From Daedaleopsis sinensis (taxonomy: Eukaryota; Basidiomycota; Agaricomycetes; Polyporales; Polyporaceae), in contig CM066311.1 of the NCBI GenBank assembly GCA_033807695.1, positions 310,001 to 374,000 of the forward strand: DNA of 64,000 bases, read 5' to 3'. Positions 46,489 through 58,090 of the stretch are shown piece by piece. The first letter of the stretch is position 1, and every line of letters begins with the position of its first letter. Under the pieces are notes generated by a model. The model saw only the letters and a program-made list of their open reading frames with translations. It did not search any database and was not told the DNA's origin. Both the position numbers and the translations under genes were made by a program.

Positions 46489-49400
46489 CTGCAGCTGGAA
46501 GACAGAACGCAGGTGGGCACGCGGGGCACGCTGCTACGCACCTCCTCGCTTCGCCTTCTTTCTCGCGCGCGTGACCCTGAAGGGTTACCGGTTGGGGCCC
46601 GGGGGTTAGACTAGTACTGAGTACTGAGACTCGATGGCGCGGACACCTCGACGGTCGTCGGTCGTCGGTCGGTGCAGTGCATGCTGCGCGCACAGGCTGG
46701 AGCCTGCGCCTGAAGATCATATGATATTGATATTGATAATGGGGTGCGTACACTGTAGCCTGTGGGCGACTGGCGTCGCCTGGACGACACACCGCCGCGG
46801 GGTGGGCTGAGTACGCACTGCTCAGGGACCCAGATACCGATACTCACAGATACAGCTCTCCAGGAACACCAGCTAGTGCCCCCGACCTGCATGGCCTGAG
46901 CGTAGCCTGTGGGTAAGTGCATTACACCAGCTCGAAACTAGTACCGGGGAGTGCAACGGCTCACACGCGCACGCACACCGGGAGTCCGAGTCTCCTCCAC
47001 CAGATGCACAGTCCAGCGGCCAGCGGCCGCGGGGGCTGACCGCGCGCTCCTGGATGTGCGCGGGAAGATCCCCCGCGGCGGCGGCGCAGTGCCACTGTTC
47101 GACGACTCGGATTACAAGGACCTCGCGTGCGACGTTGTGCGTTGAGGTTTACGTCCACGTCGACAGCTGCGGCGCGGCGGCGAGGTGCATGGCCAGGATC
47201 AGGATTCAGGATCGGGGGGCGGCGGACCCCCGAGAGGCTCGAGCTCGAGTGTCGAGCTCAGCGCTCACTGGCAGTTGTGTGGTCAGCGCCGAGCGGCCGT
47301 CGTGTGACTGACTACAGTAGGACTACGCACGTCGATGAAAGACTTGAAACTTCTGGTACCGGCGGACAGCGCTCGGCACTTCGAACCCCCGACAGTTCGT
47401 TTGAGGGAACGAAAGCGTGTGTGGAAGAGGCCTAGGGCGCGCTGTGTGCGGAATGAGTATGTAGTTGCAATTGGAGGACGGGACAGGACGGAAGAAGACC
47501 ATGCTGACGGCACAAGGAGGAGGAGGAGGGTAAGTTCAGTCGCACCGAGTATGTCACACGCCACCAGGCGCGTTTCACACTGTGCGGACGTTCTGCGCGG
47601 TGGCATCAGCGTCATGCTGTGTTGCGGCGCACATACCACAGCGCCACGCTGAGCGGACGGCACTCTGAACTTGGCGGTAGGGAGGGATCCCCGAGGTCGT
47701 GCCTGTCCGAGATGATAGCACACCGATGTCAGCAGCGCACACGACCCACACTCATAGTGGCGTGCACCGAAACTTACGAGACGGATGTGTATGTCATCAG
47801 GCGTGACGACCTAATACAGCGTCAAAACCCCCTTCAAATGACGGCTGTGCCGCTCGGAGGCTCTGCATTGTGGTTCAACTTCAACAGCAATGAAGCGGGG
47901 CTGAGGGGTGACTGCCTGTCACGTCCCCCGTAGTCAGCTGCAGAACCACCATGAGAAGAGCGATATCGATATATATCAGCAGCGGCGTGCACTTACACGG
48001 CCCCCGGGCCCGTGAACGCAATCTGCCAATCTCCCGCCGCAGCTCCCTGAGCGTATCGCGTTCCAGGGACAGGGCCAGGACCCTGCAGCCGACCGCACCG
48101 GGTCTAGACATACGTTGTGGGAAGTGTGAGCCAGGCAGCACGACCGTCCGTGACCATGAGGTGATGTCGACGCGCTGGAGGCCTCAGTATGTACCGCTTC
48201 CGAGTCACAGTAGCAAGAACAGCCTAGACTTAGGACGTTCTCGGTCAGCTGGGCTCTCGTTAGCTCCGCGGGGAACCTGCGCGATACGAATCACGGTCCG
48301 CGATATGGATAACGGTAGAAGAGAACAGTGACAGGTACTTACGTGGGCCGGTGAGCTGGGATACAGCGGCGCGCCGGAACCATCTTCCTCGAACCACCTT
48401 CCTCGAGGTTATCCACACCCGCACTCCCGCCCCGGACATGGACGTTCGCTGGCCGGTCTAGGAAGAGCTGCCGACGATCATCCTGGCGGCCCCCGAGTCT
48501 ATGGTTTGATGATGTATCCTAGGGCCCAGCAGTGGGTTGAGTGGAGATAAGGCAGGGTCGCCCGCTTCTGAGCGGAGTGACTCGGACTGTGTAAGCTCAG
48601 AAGCCTGTGTCAGCGAGAAGACTCGAGACGTCGATGGGCGATGATCGGCCTTTACTGTATCTGGCAGGAAAAAGAGTTGGACCTGGTCGAAGCGGGCATC
48701 CTGCGCGGGAATTAACGAAGGCCACCGCCGGCACTCGTCTGTATCGCCGAAATTGGCATGCTGTGTCCGAGTCTCCGAGAAGCTGAGCAGCAGCGCCGCG
48801 CCCGAGGATGTGCGCGCTGTTTGCGTCAGAACTGTAGTTTATGAACGTGAGTGAAAGTTTAGTGCTTGCTCGTGACAGAAAGGATGTCTGAATGGGAGAA
48901 CGTTAGTAGAAGACGTGACTGCTGCTCACCGGATGCAGACGTGGCTTCGCCGCTCGTGGTGTGCAGTTTTCGTCTACATAGTCCGATGTAGATCTGCAGA
49001 CGGGGCCCCGGCTTCCGTTCTATCCCCAAGCGAGCCGACTCTCCGTCGGTCACAGCCTGACTGCAGTCACATCAATCTCTCATCACCAGAACCAGAAACG
49101 GGGAGCGCACGATGCCGACTTCGTTGAGGGACCGATTCGCAGGACCCTTCCTTCCGAGCGTGAGGAGGGGAGACTCTGTCGGACACGAACAACGGGGCGC
49201 TGTCAATACGGCCGTAATCGTTACGACATGTTGGCGGGTGACATACCCAAGATAGTGCGGTGTGGTCACACTCCGACGCGGGGAAGCAAGAAAGGTGCCA
49301 CTGGAACACGTCGCGGGCGCTAGATCCCGACGTGCCGTCGCTGTTTGTATAATCCAGTGGGCCTCTGCGGTACAACAGCACAGCACGACGTGCTTCCAGT

Positions 49401-50420
49401 GGCGGCAGGCCTGGCATCGCGAGCTAGAAGCCCTGGTTGAGCTATTCGCCTTTCCTATTTCGTAGACAGGCACGTACTTTTAAGCCGAAGATGGGTGTCG
49501 GGCCCGGGTGCAGTATGATATTGCGGTGCGATCGTAGGAGGCGTGTGGTAGATCGCGAGAATACCTCCGCGTATGTGTTGAGGCCGCGCAATTGAGTACG
49601 GCTCGTGGCGATTGAGTTCTACCTGGTATGGAAGCTTCTCGGGCACACCGCTCGGGCGAGGGGGTACGTGGATGGCGGCGGGCGGATGTAGGTTCCGGAG
49701 TCGGGTGTTCCGAGCGAACCTGTGCTTCATCAACGAAGTCATAAGACGGGATAGGATGTGGACGCCTTCTGAGGAACTGTGAGCCGCTAGCATCTCCTAA
49801 AGTCGACAAGATGCCCTCTGCCGCCTACGTGGATTATAGTGGGTGCATGAAGAGATCACGCTGATGACGGAGAGGCCAGTGACTCGTCTGAGCCGCACCT
49901 CTGACTGCAATTGCAATCGACTCTTACCTGATATTATTGAACCGCGAGCCTGGAAATATGTCGCTTTTCCCGATTGCGCCCTGTACTCGAATGCAGTCTT
50001 GAAGCATTGAAGGATCAGCACATTGAGTGCCCGAAGTTGTTAAAGAGACGATGCAATACGACTGCTTACCATAGCCTACCTACTACTAGAGGTTAGTACT
50101 AGGCTCCAAACTTAACTTCTGCCTTAGCGGCCTATTTGCGGCAGAAAATTGAAGAGGGGTTGTACTAGGATGAGCTTCTTGTGACGAGAGAAACATCTCC
50201 AAAGGATGAACTTACATCGATCACGTAGCTCGAACGTTCAACTTAGATACCGCAGCTGTGGGCATATCCGATCTGCCAGTAAAAAGGCAGCTCGCGACGA
50301 ACAAGGAGCGAGGCGCGCAAGACGTCCAGGTGCGGTCACGTGGCAAGCGCACCTCAGGCTCAATTTGGGCAGAAGATAGCCAAAAACGGCAAGCATGTCT
50401 GAACGCCGTGTCATGCTCCC
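46489..50420. other. Gene-poor right flank of the transposon
   Basis: No open frame with a recognisable motif. Small features include a (gtcgtcg)n run near 46655, a gatattgatattgataat run near 46722 and several minus-strand donor-like acttac sites (47990, 48338, 49925, 50213). Nothing could be assembled into a gene. Confidence 0.35.
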
Positions 50421-50426
50421 GACTCT

Positions 50427-50432
50427 TATAAG
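50427..50432 (+). promoter_or_regulatory. TATA box upstream of the caspase cluster
   Basis: TATAAG in gactcttataagactcg, about 60 bp before the first ATG (50488) and 529 bp before the ATG of caspase 1. Confidence 0.5.
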
Positions 50433-50487
50433 ACTCGCTCGCACCCAGGGCTCCTCTCGACGTCCTTCTCTCCCACCATTGAACATC

Positions 50488-50682
50488 ATGCATCAGCGCC
50501 AGCAACATCCCCGTCGCACCGACTCGACGAGTCCCGCGAGCCCTGCCCAAGGCCGGCCCGGGGATACAGCGCCTGCCTGCCAAATGCCTGGCACTGGCAA
50601 TGACGCCGAACGCGATTTCATTGATCCCTCCTTCTCCCCTCGTCGGTGGGCTGTACAGCGTACAGAGTCTCTGAGGCAGTGA
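50488..50682 (+). CDS. Short open frame before caspase 1; possible duplicated or alternative first exon
   Basis: The first ATG after the TATA box opens a 64-codon frame (MHQRQQHPRR ... ) ending at a gtgagc donor next to a TGA. Its end, SFSPRRWAVQ, resembles RFHPRRWSTP in the first exon of caspase 1, and the DNA is alike there (cctcgtcggtggg against ccccgtcggtggt). It may be a remnant of a duplicated 5' exon, an alternative first exon, or an upstream open frame that damps translation. No splice to the caspase core in phase was found. Confidence 0.35.
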   Translation: MHQRQQHPRRTDSTSPASPAQGRPGDTAPACQMPGTGNDAERDFIDPSFSPRRWAVQRTESLRQ

Positions 50683-50955
50683 GCATCCACCCCACAGTCA
50701 AGGACGCTCATCCCTGTCCATCGCGACCCTGCTGCCGTGTACTTGTCGACTTGTTGCTGTCCGCGACTGGTCCACGGTGCTGTTCACTGGCATCCTCGGA
50801 GGTTGGAAGCCGTGCACGACTTGCACTCGAACTCGAGTCATCCCATCTTTTTACCAGCGCCCCCCTCCTCTTCATATCATCTCCTCCGAGTCAACTCCCT
50901 GCTTCGATGATCCCTTGTCTCCGAAGCCCTTGAACACACCCCGTCTACCCTTGCT

Positions 50956-53223
50956 ATGGTGAAGATCGGACCTCGCTTCCATCCCCGTCGGTGGTCGACC
51001 CCCCAAGGCACGCCTCAAGCCCCGCCGCCAAAGCTCGCGCTGCTCATTGGCATCGACTATGTCGGCGCGCCTGAGGACGGGGACTATCCACCTCTACGTC
51101 GTGCACGAAGTGATACCAGGGAGTTCCGCGAGCTTCTACTCAGTACGCCTTCGTCTTCATCTACGTCTTCCCTCCATCTATCTCATGCCTTTTCCAGGCA
51201 ATTATGAATATCGTCCCGAAAACATCGTGATGATGCTGGACGGGGAGGGCACGCCGATGGAATTGCAACCAACACGAGAGAACATCGTAAGCACACTTCA
51301 ATCTGCCTTTCTCGATGATGATTAATCGCGACACAACAGCTGCGCGAAATTCGTAGCCTAGTGAGCGGCGCGCGCGAGGGGAGTCGATTTCTGTTCTTCT
51401 GTACGTGCTTTTCCTGCCGATTCTCTTCCAACCGCGCTTCTTCAATCCATCTACCCCCTCCGTCCAAGTGCTCATACACTCCTTTGCCTAGTCTCCGGTC
51501 ATTCAGGCCAAGTCCCGAGTCCGAACAACGATGAAGACGATGGGTTGGATGAGTGTGAGTACATGTACCCTGCGGCCCGATGCAGATCTCCCGCTGACGA
51601 TCCGTGTCTTGGCCCTCACGATGCTGTGGCAGACCTCGTCCCGGTCGATCACTCGCAGCACGACGGCGGCTCCGAACATGTGAAAAAGAGAATGATCCTC
51701 GACAACAAACTACGCAAGCTGCTCGTCGACCCTCTCCCTGTCGGCGCCTACCTCACTGCCATCTTCGACTCGTGCCATTCAGGCACCCTTCTCGATCTCG
51801 ACCATTATTTGTGCAATAACGTCTACTACCCGTGGACCAACATCGGTGGCATCCGTCGGTATATGACCAAGTGGCTGGGGGTGCGTAGGAAGAACGGGCA
51901 ACGTGCGTTCGAAGGCTTCTCCCTCCGCCGATCTTGATTGCAGTACTAACGAATAGGCTACTAGTGAGCCAGTCAGGCGTCAAGGTGATCACCAAGAAGC
52001 ATGCCCGCAGAGGCAAGGACAAGGCTGACAGCCGCAGTGCTTCTAGTCCCACCCGAGGTATGTCCGCTTACTCATCGTACACCCCCTTCCCATACAATCG
52101 TTTCGTATCTGGCACATGCTGACCCATATGCTACTCATAGAGAACTCCGCATGCAGCGTGCGCATCTACCAGCGTCGGCGTCTCAGTGAGAACGAGATGG
52201 AGGTTATCGACCACGCCGTCGGCGTCACGAGCTCCGAGGACGGCAAGCATCGACAGTTTTCCGTGGAGAGCCGGAGGCGCACGTCTGTGCAGTGTAAGCC
52301 GAGCTTGAGCCTGGCGCAGGTCATGGAGGGCGCACAGAGCATGGACTCGCTCGGCGAGGATGGAGAGGATTTCGGGCCTCGATGTGCATCGCCCACTTCG
52401 ATCAGAACGTGCACCGGGTTCTGTGACCCGGACGAAGTGCCTCTAGAAGGTGGCACAGTGGTATGTTCAATCTACGCATGTCGCGGTGTGGTGAGCAATT
52501 GACTCATGTGTTCTTAGATGTCGATATCTTCGTGCCAGGACTCTCAGCGCACGTGGGAGTCGAAGAAGGGCTCGTTCACGCAATGGCTGATCGAGCTTCT
52601 TCGTGAGTGTACTGACTGACGTGTGCTTAGGCTCCGATCGCCACATATTCACTGCGTCTACGCAGGTCTCGATCCACACCAACCCATCGGAAAGTTCCTG
52701 CAAGCGATAACGTGCGTGCTACCCTCGATCTGTGCTGAGATCCGCCTGTTGCTCATGTTCTTATCCTTCGATTACATACAGATACAAGATGTATGACCAC
52801 GCCCAGCACACGCACCAGTACAGCATACGGATGAAAGACAAATATCGTCAGAACCATTCACTCGAGAGCGCGGGGAGCAGCGCGGGTGCTAGTGCCAATG
52901 CCAGCACGAGCGCCAGCGTGACGAGCACGAGTGTAAGCACGGACACCACGAGACAGCTACATTTGCAACGCGAGTCGGAGACCCACCCGCTCGACAATCT
53001 CGAATATAACGAAATTCCTGAGCCGCAGGTGCGTGTTGTATATATCTCACAGTCGCCGACATTACTCATAGCTGTATATTCACTCGCACTCGGACATGAT
53101 ACTCGTTGAACAGATTGGTAGTCGAAGTCGCGTGGTGCGTGCTCAGTGCTACATTACTGCCTCATATCGAGCAACCTTCTGATGTCTTGCTTGTAGAATC
53201 TCCTGGACCCGATATCGCTATGA
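50956..53223 (+). CDS. Caspase-domain protease 1 (peptidase C14, metacaspase-like)
   Basis: Cysteine protease of the C14 caspase fold, the fungal kind cleaving after basic residues, linked to programmed cell death and stress. Early exons are 50956-51142, 51198-51286, 51340-51400, 51492-51554 and 51633-51880. The first strand is KLALLIGIDY; the catalytic His is in FSGHSGQ and the Cys in AIFDSCHSGTLLDL (codon at 51773), so the dyad is intact. LVDPLPVGAYLTAI precedes the Cys as in mushroom metacaspases. After CNNVYYPW a variable basic linker follows. The C-terminal lobe is MSISSCQDSQRTWE, GSFTQWLIELL and a tail rich in Ser and Ala, ending NLLDPISL at 53221. There is no Gln/Pro-rich prodomain. 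About a dozen introns; the acceptor after 51880 is ambiguous (51956 or 51974). Confidence 0.85.
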
Positions 53224-55738
53224 CCCATAACTTATCCCCTCGCCCTCGTTTGCCCTCGTACTTGCCTACCTTACTGAATCCTGATACATAACCCACAATA
53301 GCCAAAGTGACCGGAGGGGACTCGCTTTCAGAACATGCTTTGCTCTCCGCGCATCACTCCATAGTCATCCGCACCGTCCACACATACGCATGCCACACAT
53401 ACACCGACACACATCCATACGTACACATACGCACCCTTGTATTCACTGTACTGTAGCTGCTCGCGTAATCGCCAATTGCAACGCACTTTTGTTTGCGGAA
53501 CAATAACAATCCTGAGCTATATGCGGGGCTGCGGAGGGCGTCCAAGAAGCGCCCGTCTCTTGTCTTCCGACCACCACCTCCCTACGCCCCCCTATACGCC
53601 CTCCCCTATACGCCCTCCCCTTTCCCTCTTGACCTGCGACGACTTCGGACGATCTGGGTCTGTAGGCTTATATATACATGTGCTCTCCTCCTGCTGGCTA
53701 GCTTCTGGATGCTGGATGTTTGATTGGTTTGCTCCTCCTAACTAGCGTCTCCGACTCGGACTTTCGGACGAACGCCGCAGCCCGCTGTCATGAACGCGAG
53801 CCACGCGAACTCGAAATGTTGAGGCGAGTTCGATGTGTATGCGGCGCACATTGTCGTATCGGTGTGGCGTGTCTGCACGCTAGGAGTTGAAGTGAGTTAC
53901 TCGATTTTGCAACCAACCTCCTTGCTCTGCGTCGAGAGAAGCTCTTGTCTGTGCCCCCTCGGGCCGGTGGCATCGCGGTGGCCGCGGATGTCGCGCACCG
54001 GGAACACCAAGAGCAAGGTACGGCGTACACTGTGGTCTCGATGTGGCGCGTCTGCTCTCTGGATAGGTTGTACTGTGAATATAACCAGATTGTGTACCCA
54101 TCCTCCTTGCCTCGGCTCAAGAAACGCTCTTGCCTGCACCCCCCTCGTCGCACGCTGTCTCATACCACTTGAGGAGTCTCGACAGAGATAGATATGCTTG
54201 TGGTGGTGCGGAAACTCCGCTGGGAACAGATGTTGCGCGCAGAACGCTGTGTTCGTATTCTTTGCTCGTCGCACGTCCGGTCACGTTCCCATCCCATCTT
54301 CCTGGTTCTCTGCTTAGGGTATCCTGTGTGGAACTGGACGCCTCGCGCTATAGAAACAACCACTACGGGACAGAGGCGTGCTTCTATGGCTTAATGGATA
54401 GTATGAAGCGTCTTCGTACAGGATTGCCGTGTTGATGTTGCTGCAGATGCATCCACTGGTGAGCGCGTTGTGGCCACCATCAGCCACAAATGTCGTCCCT
54501 ACTCATGCGGTGCATAGCTAGTACAGCGCGACGTCAACACACCCTCAGGCTGCTGTTCTGCTAAGCGAGAGAAGTCGTGGTGAGCTTGTAATTGTCTGTG
54601 GCCATGGCGGTCCTGATATCTTTTGGGGCCACAACTTGAAGCATGCGACATCTGAGATCTGACCCACCTGATCTGCTCAGCCGTCTTTTCTGCCCCTGCC
54701 TCGCTCTCGCCCTCGTTCTACTAGGCGCAGCTCTTCGAAACGCGGTAACGGACGCACGATGCGTTCACTTGGGTCGTCCGCAAGGCATGAGGGCGCGGAT
54801 CCTTCGCTACTGAGCAACACGTTGTTCGCGTGCGCTGTGCATGCTCCTAGTTCTCGTCGCCCGCAATTCGACTGCCATATGCTCCGGTCCTCAGCACAGC
54901 ACCACCCTCGCCGCCACACGCTCTAGAGACAGTGTTCCTCTAGAACTTCTATCTCCACGGAGCGCACGAGCGGACGGAGCTCGGGACAAGACCATCATCT
55001 TGACATTCCTGCAAAAACAACCCTGTACCAAGCACATGTGAACATTCTTCGTGTCGCATCCGTATTGCGGTTCTTACTCACATGGGGCTGCACAGGTCAA
55101 AATCCTTGTCGAGCGCGCTCGCCGCTTCTCCCGCCGCCGTGCTGTTGGGCGAGAAGTAGTGGTGAGTATCTGACGGAGATCCGAACTCGAAAGTCTTGAC
55201 AGATTGCTGTTATCCAGATCGTCTTCTTCGGCCTCGCCTGGTCCATTGCTATTGTTCTCGCTCCTTGTGACGCCATCCTTGGAAATATCCATGTACCAAT
55301 ATGCTGGAGGCTAGTCGCACTGCCGGATGACATGGCTGCCGATTGCCACATTTTCCTGTGGGCAGTCCTACGAGTACTCCGACACCGCCGGCGTGACGCT
55401 GGCTGATGATCTGTTGCTCGATCCGCCTAGCCCTATCCTTGCCTCTGAATGACACCTACTACTGGCACTTACTGCTGCAATGAACAATTGACCTTCCTCC
55501 GTGTCCGAATTGCAGCTCGAGGTCATGCTGGTAGTCGGATGCAGGGTGCTTCGTAACACCTGAGAACCTTCGGATGCCTCTGGGCCGATTGTGCTCATGC
55601 CTCGAGGCCCAACAGCGCTCGAGGCTTCTTCTCGTGTCAAACAGCGCTCAACTCTCCGACCGTGACCGTGCGTCATTCCCGCCGATATCCTCCTGTGGTA
55701 CCGCCTCGTACGCCTTCCCCGCAACTTGACTTATCTTG
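53224..55738. other. Spacer between the two caspase genes
   Basis: No gene recognised. It has CACATAC-like runs near 53390-53435, a doubled cctatacgccctcc near 53597-53625 and a ~180-bp diverged tandem duplication (53862-54150). The frames here are short and lack motifs. Confidence 0.4.
53862..54150. repeat. Diverged tandem duplication, ~180 bp
   Basis: Matching points: tgtggcgNgtctgc at 53863 and 54042, cctccttgc at 53917 and 54102, then aagctcttgtctgtgccccct against aacgctcttgcctgcacccccct. Period is 179-185 bp with indels. Identity is moderate, so the event is not recent. Confidence 0.65.
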
Positions 55739-55745
55739 TATAAAA
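55739..55745 (+). promoter_or_regulatory. TATA box of caspase 2
   Basis: TATAAAA in cttgtataaaaccgg, 77 bp before the ATG at 55816. An out-of-frame ATG at 55763 lies between them, which may reduce translation from 55816. Confidence 0.6.
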
Positions 55746-55815
55746 CCGGACGATTTTGAAAGGATGTCCTCGCACTCTCTCTACCCGCTCCCCCCTCATC
55801 GCAGCACGAAGCAAC

Positions 55816-58008
55816 ATGACCGTGCTGTCGAAGCTTGCCCGGAGCTCGACGTCGTCATCGGCCAAGACGAAGGCGGGGGGGCGGGAGCCGGTGAGGAGGG
55901 CCCTGCTCATCGGGATCACATACCAAGGCACGGATGGCGTGAAGCTTCGCATGCCTCACAAGGACGCGCGGGACCTGCGGGATCTGCTGCTCAGTACGTC
56001 CTATCACCAACTGCTCTGAAGCGAGGGTGACACTCATGATCACCGCGTGCCGTGATGGACAGACAAGTATGGGTTCCTTGAGACCGAGATCACCCTGATG
56101 CTCGACGACGAGGGCGTGCCCCCTCGCCTCATCCCTTTGCGAGAGAACATCGTGAGTAGATCCATCGGCGATCGGAGATGTTAGCTTACAGCGATTTCAG
56201 TTGCGCGAGATCCAAGCTCTGGTGAAGGGGGCACTGGCGGGGGATAGATTCATTTTCTATTGTACGTTTTCTCTTGGTACATGCCCCGCCCCCCTTCCCT
56301 CAGTCCCTAACTTGTCTAGACGCGGGTCACTCTGGCCAGATACCGACCTTGAGCGTGGACGAAGAAGATGGACTGAACGAAAGTGAGCACTGGAGACATG
56401 TCGCCTTCTATTGTATAAGAAGACGACGCACTACCTAGCCATTCTCCCATGCTATGCGCCGGGCCAGGAGCCCACCTTGATTGTGGATAATGTGAGTCTT
56501 TTTCGTGTGTCTATTACTTCCAGGACAGCCTCTCGAACGAACATTGCAATACAGGAACTTCGGGATATGCTTGTCGATCCTCTCCCGATTGGCTCGTCCC
56601 TCACAGCGATCTTCGATTCTTGCCATTCGGGCACCCTACTCGACCTCGATCACTACCTGTGCAACCGTGTGTGGTTTCCGTGGTGCAACAGAGGAGAACG
56701 GGACCTGGCTTCTGAACGGAGACGAGGCATGCGTGAGTATCTCATTCACATCCAAGTCGGAAATTGCTGCTGACATCATCATTTCCAGTGCGGCGAGATG
56801 GCTGTGGTATGATTATGTCCTAGTAGTGTGACTTTATCTAACAATCATGAAGACGACAAGTACGATATGGGAGTCGTCAAGAAAGTCAAGCTCGACCTCA
56901 AGCTTGCGGACACCGCGTCTGAGATCTCGTCTGGTACAGCATCAGCCCATGGTTTCCCGCAGTCTCTCAACTGACGCATTGCCCAGATGATGCTCTCGAG
57001 CCCCAGATCCATCACCCCAGGCCCAAGAAACAGAGCATACGGATCTACGAGCGCGAGCGCAAGAGCACCGACAAGATGTACAAACGCACCACGGTCGTCA
57101 ACGACCTTCCACCGACCGAGCGCGAGCTCCGCCGGTTCAAGGTGACGCGCTCGTCCACACTGGAGGCAACGCGCCGCCGGTCGTTTAACATGGAGGCGCG
57201 CAAGCCGCGGCGCGTGCTGTCGTTCCACAACTTCACGTTCACGAGCTTCGTGGACATGTTCCGGCCGCGCTGCAGCTCGCCCGAGAGCTACCTGCCATGC
57301 AACGGGTGGTGCAAGCCTACCGGCAAGAAGACGAAGGCGCACGTCGTGGGTAGCATTTGGGCGATCGGCGGCGAGTGGCACGTTGTGCTCACGTGTGTTT
57401 GTTAGGTGTCTATATCGGCGTGCCAGGACCCGCAGAAGACGTGGGAGACAGGCAAGGGTTGGACGATGACGCAGGTGCGAGTTTGACGCAAATATCTGCC
57501 ACTGGCGGGGTGTGCTGACGCTCTGTTATAGTCCTTGATATCAATCCTTCGTAAGTCCGTTCGCATCTGTTGCAGAGAACGAGCTGTCCATCGCGGACGC
57601 GAACCCTGGTGTGCTCTTGTAGATCGTGACCCACACCCGCCCTATCGTGAGCTCATCAAAACGATGGGGTAAGCGCGTCATCTTCATGATCTAGATCATC
57701 CATTCACTATACATCGTTGGCAGCCACGACTTGCACAAGAACACGACGCTCAAGCTGCACCGCTGGAGCGAGAGGCAGGTGCGGCACTGGGTCGCCTCGG
57801 GTCGGCCACACGACCAGCGGCCTGACGTGGAAGTCGTCAATGGGTCCGAGCCGAGTGTACGTCGCCCTTTGCATATCAGGAAACACTTGATGATGACTCT
57901 CGCTGTAGTTGGGGAGTCTGGAGCCACTGGTAAAGCCATTCGCCCGTGTCCGTGGTAGCGTTCGCTGATGATTCCTCACAGGGACTGGACGAGCATTTCA
58001 ATCCATGA
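55816..58008 (+). CDS. Caspase-domain protease 2 (peptidase C14, metacaspase-like)
   Basis: Paralogue of caspase 1, same strand. The first strand is RRALLIGITYQG, then LRMPHKDARDLRDLLL; ITLMLDDEG and IPLRENI end the second exon. The catalytic His is in FYYAGHSGQ (spliced codon Y) and the Cys in AIFDSCHSGTLLDL (codon at 56621). LVDPLPIGSSLTAI precedes the Cys. A basic, phosphosite-like linker follows (RPKKQSIRIYERERKSTD, TLEATRRRSFNME), then CNGWCKP, SISACQDPQKTWE, GHDLHKNTTLKLHRW and a C-terminal SLGSLEPLGLDEHFNP ending at 58006-58008, which aligns with the end of caspase 1. About ten short introns are needed. Middle exons around 56690-56950 are the least certain. Both dyad residues are present, so it should be a working protease. 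Confidence 0.83.
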
Positions 58009-58090
58009 CATCAGTCGACTTTCCTACACCCCTACAGCTGCTGATCATCTTCATCATCCTCCCATTCTTTCGTCTCAGTCTACGATACCC

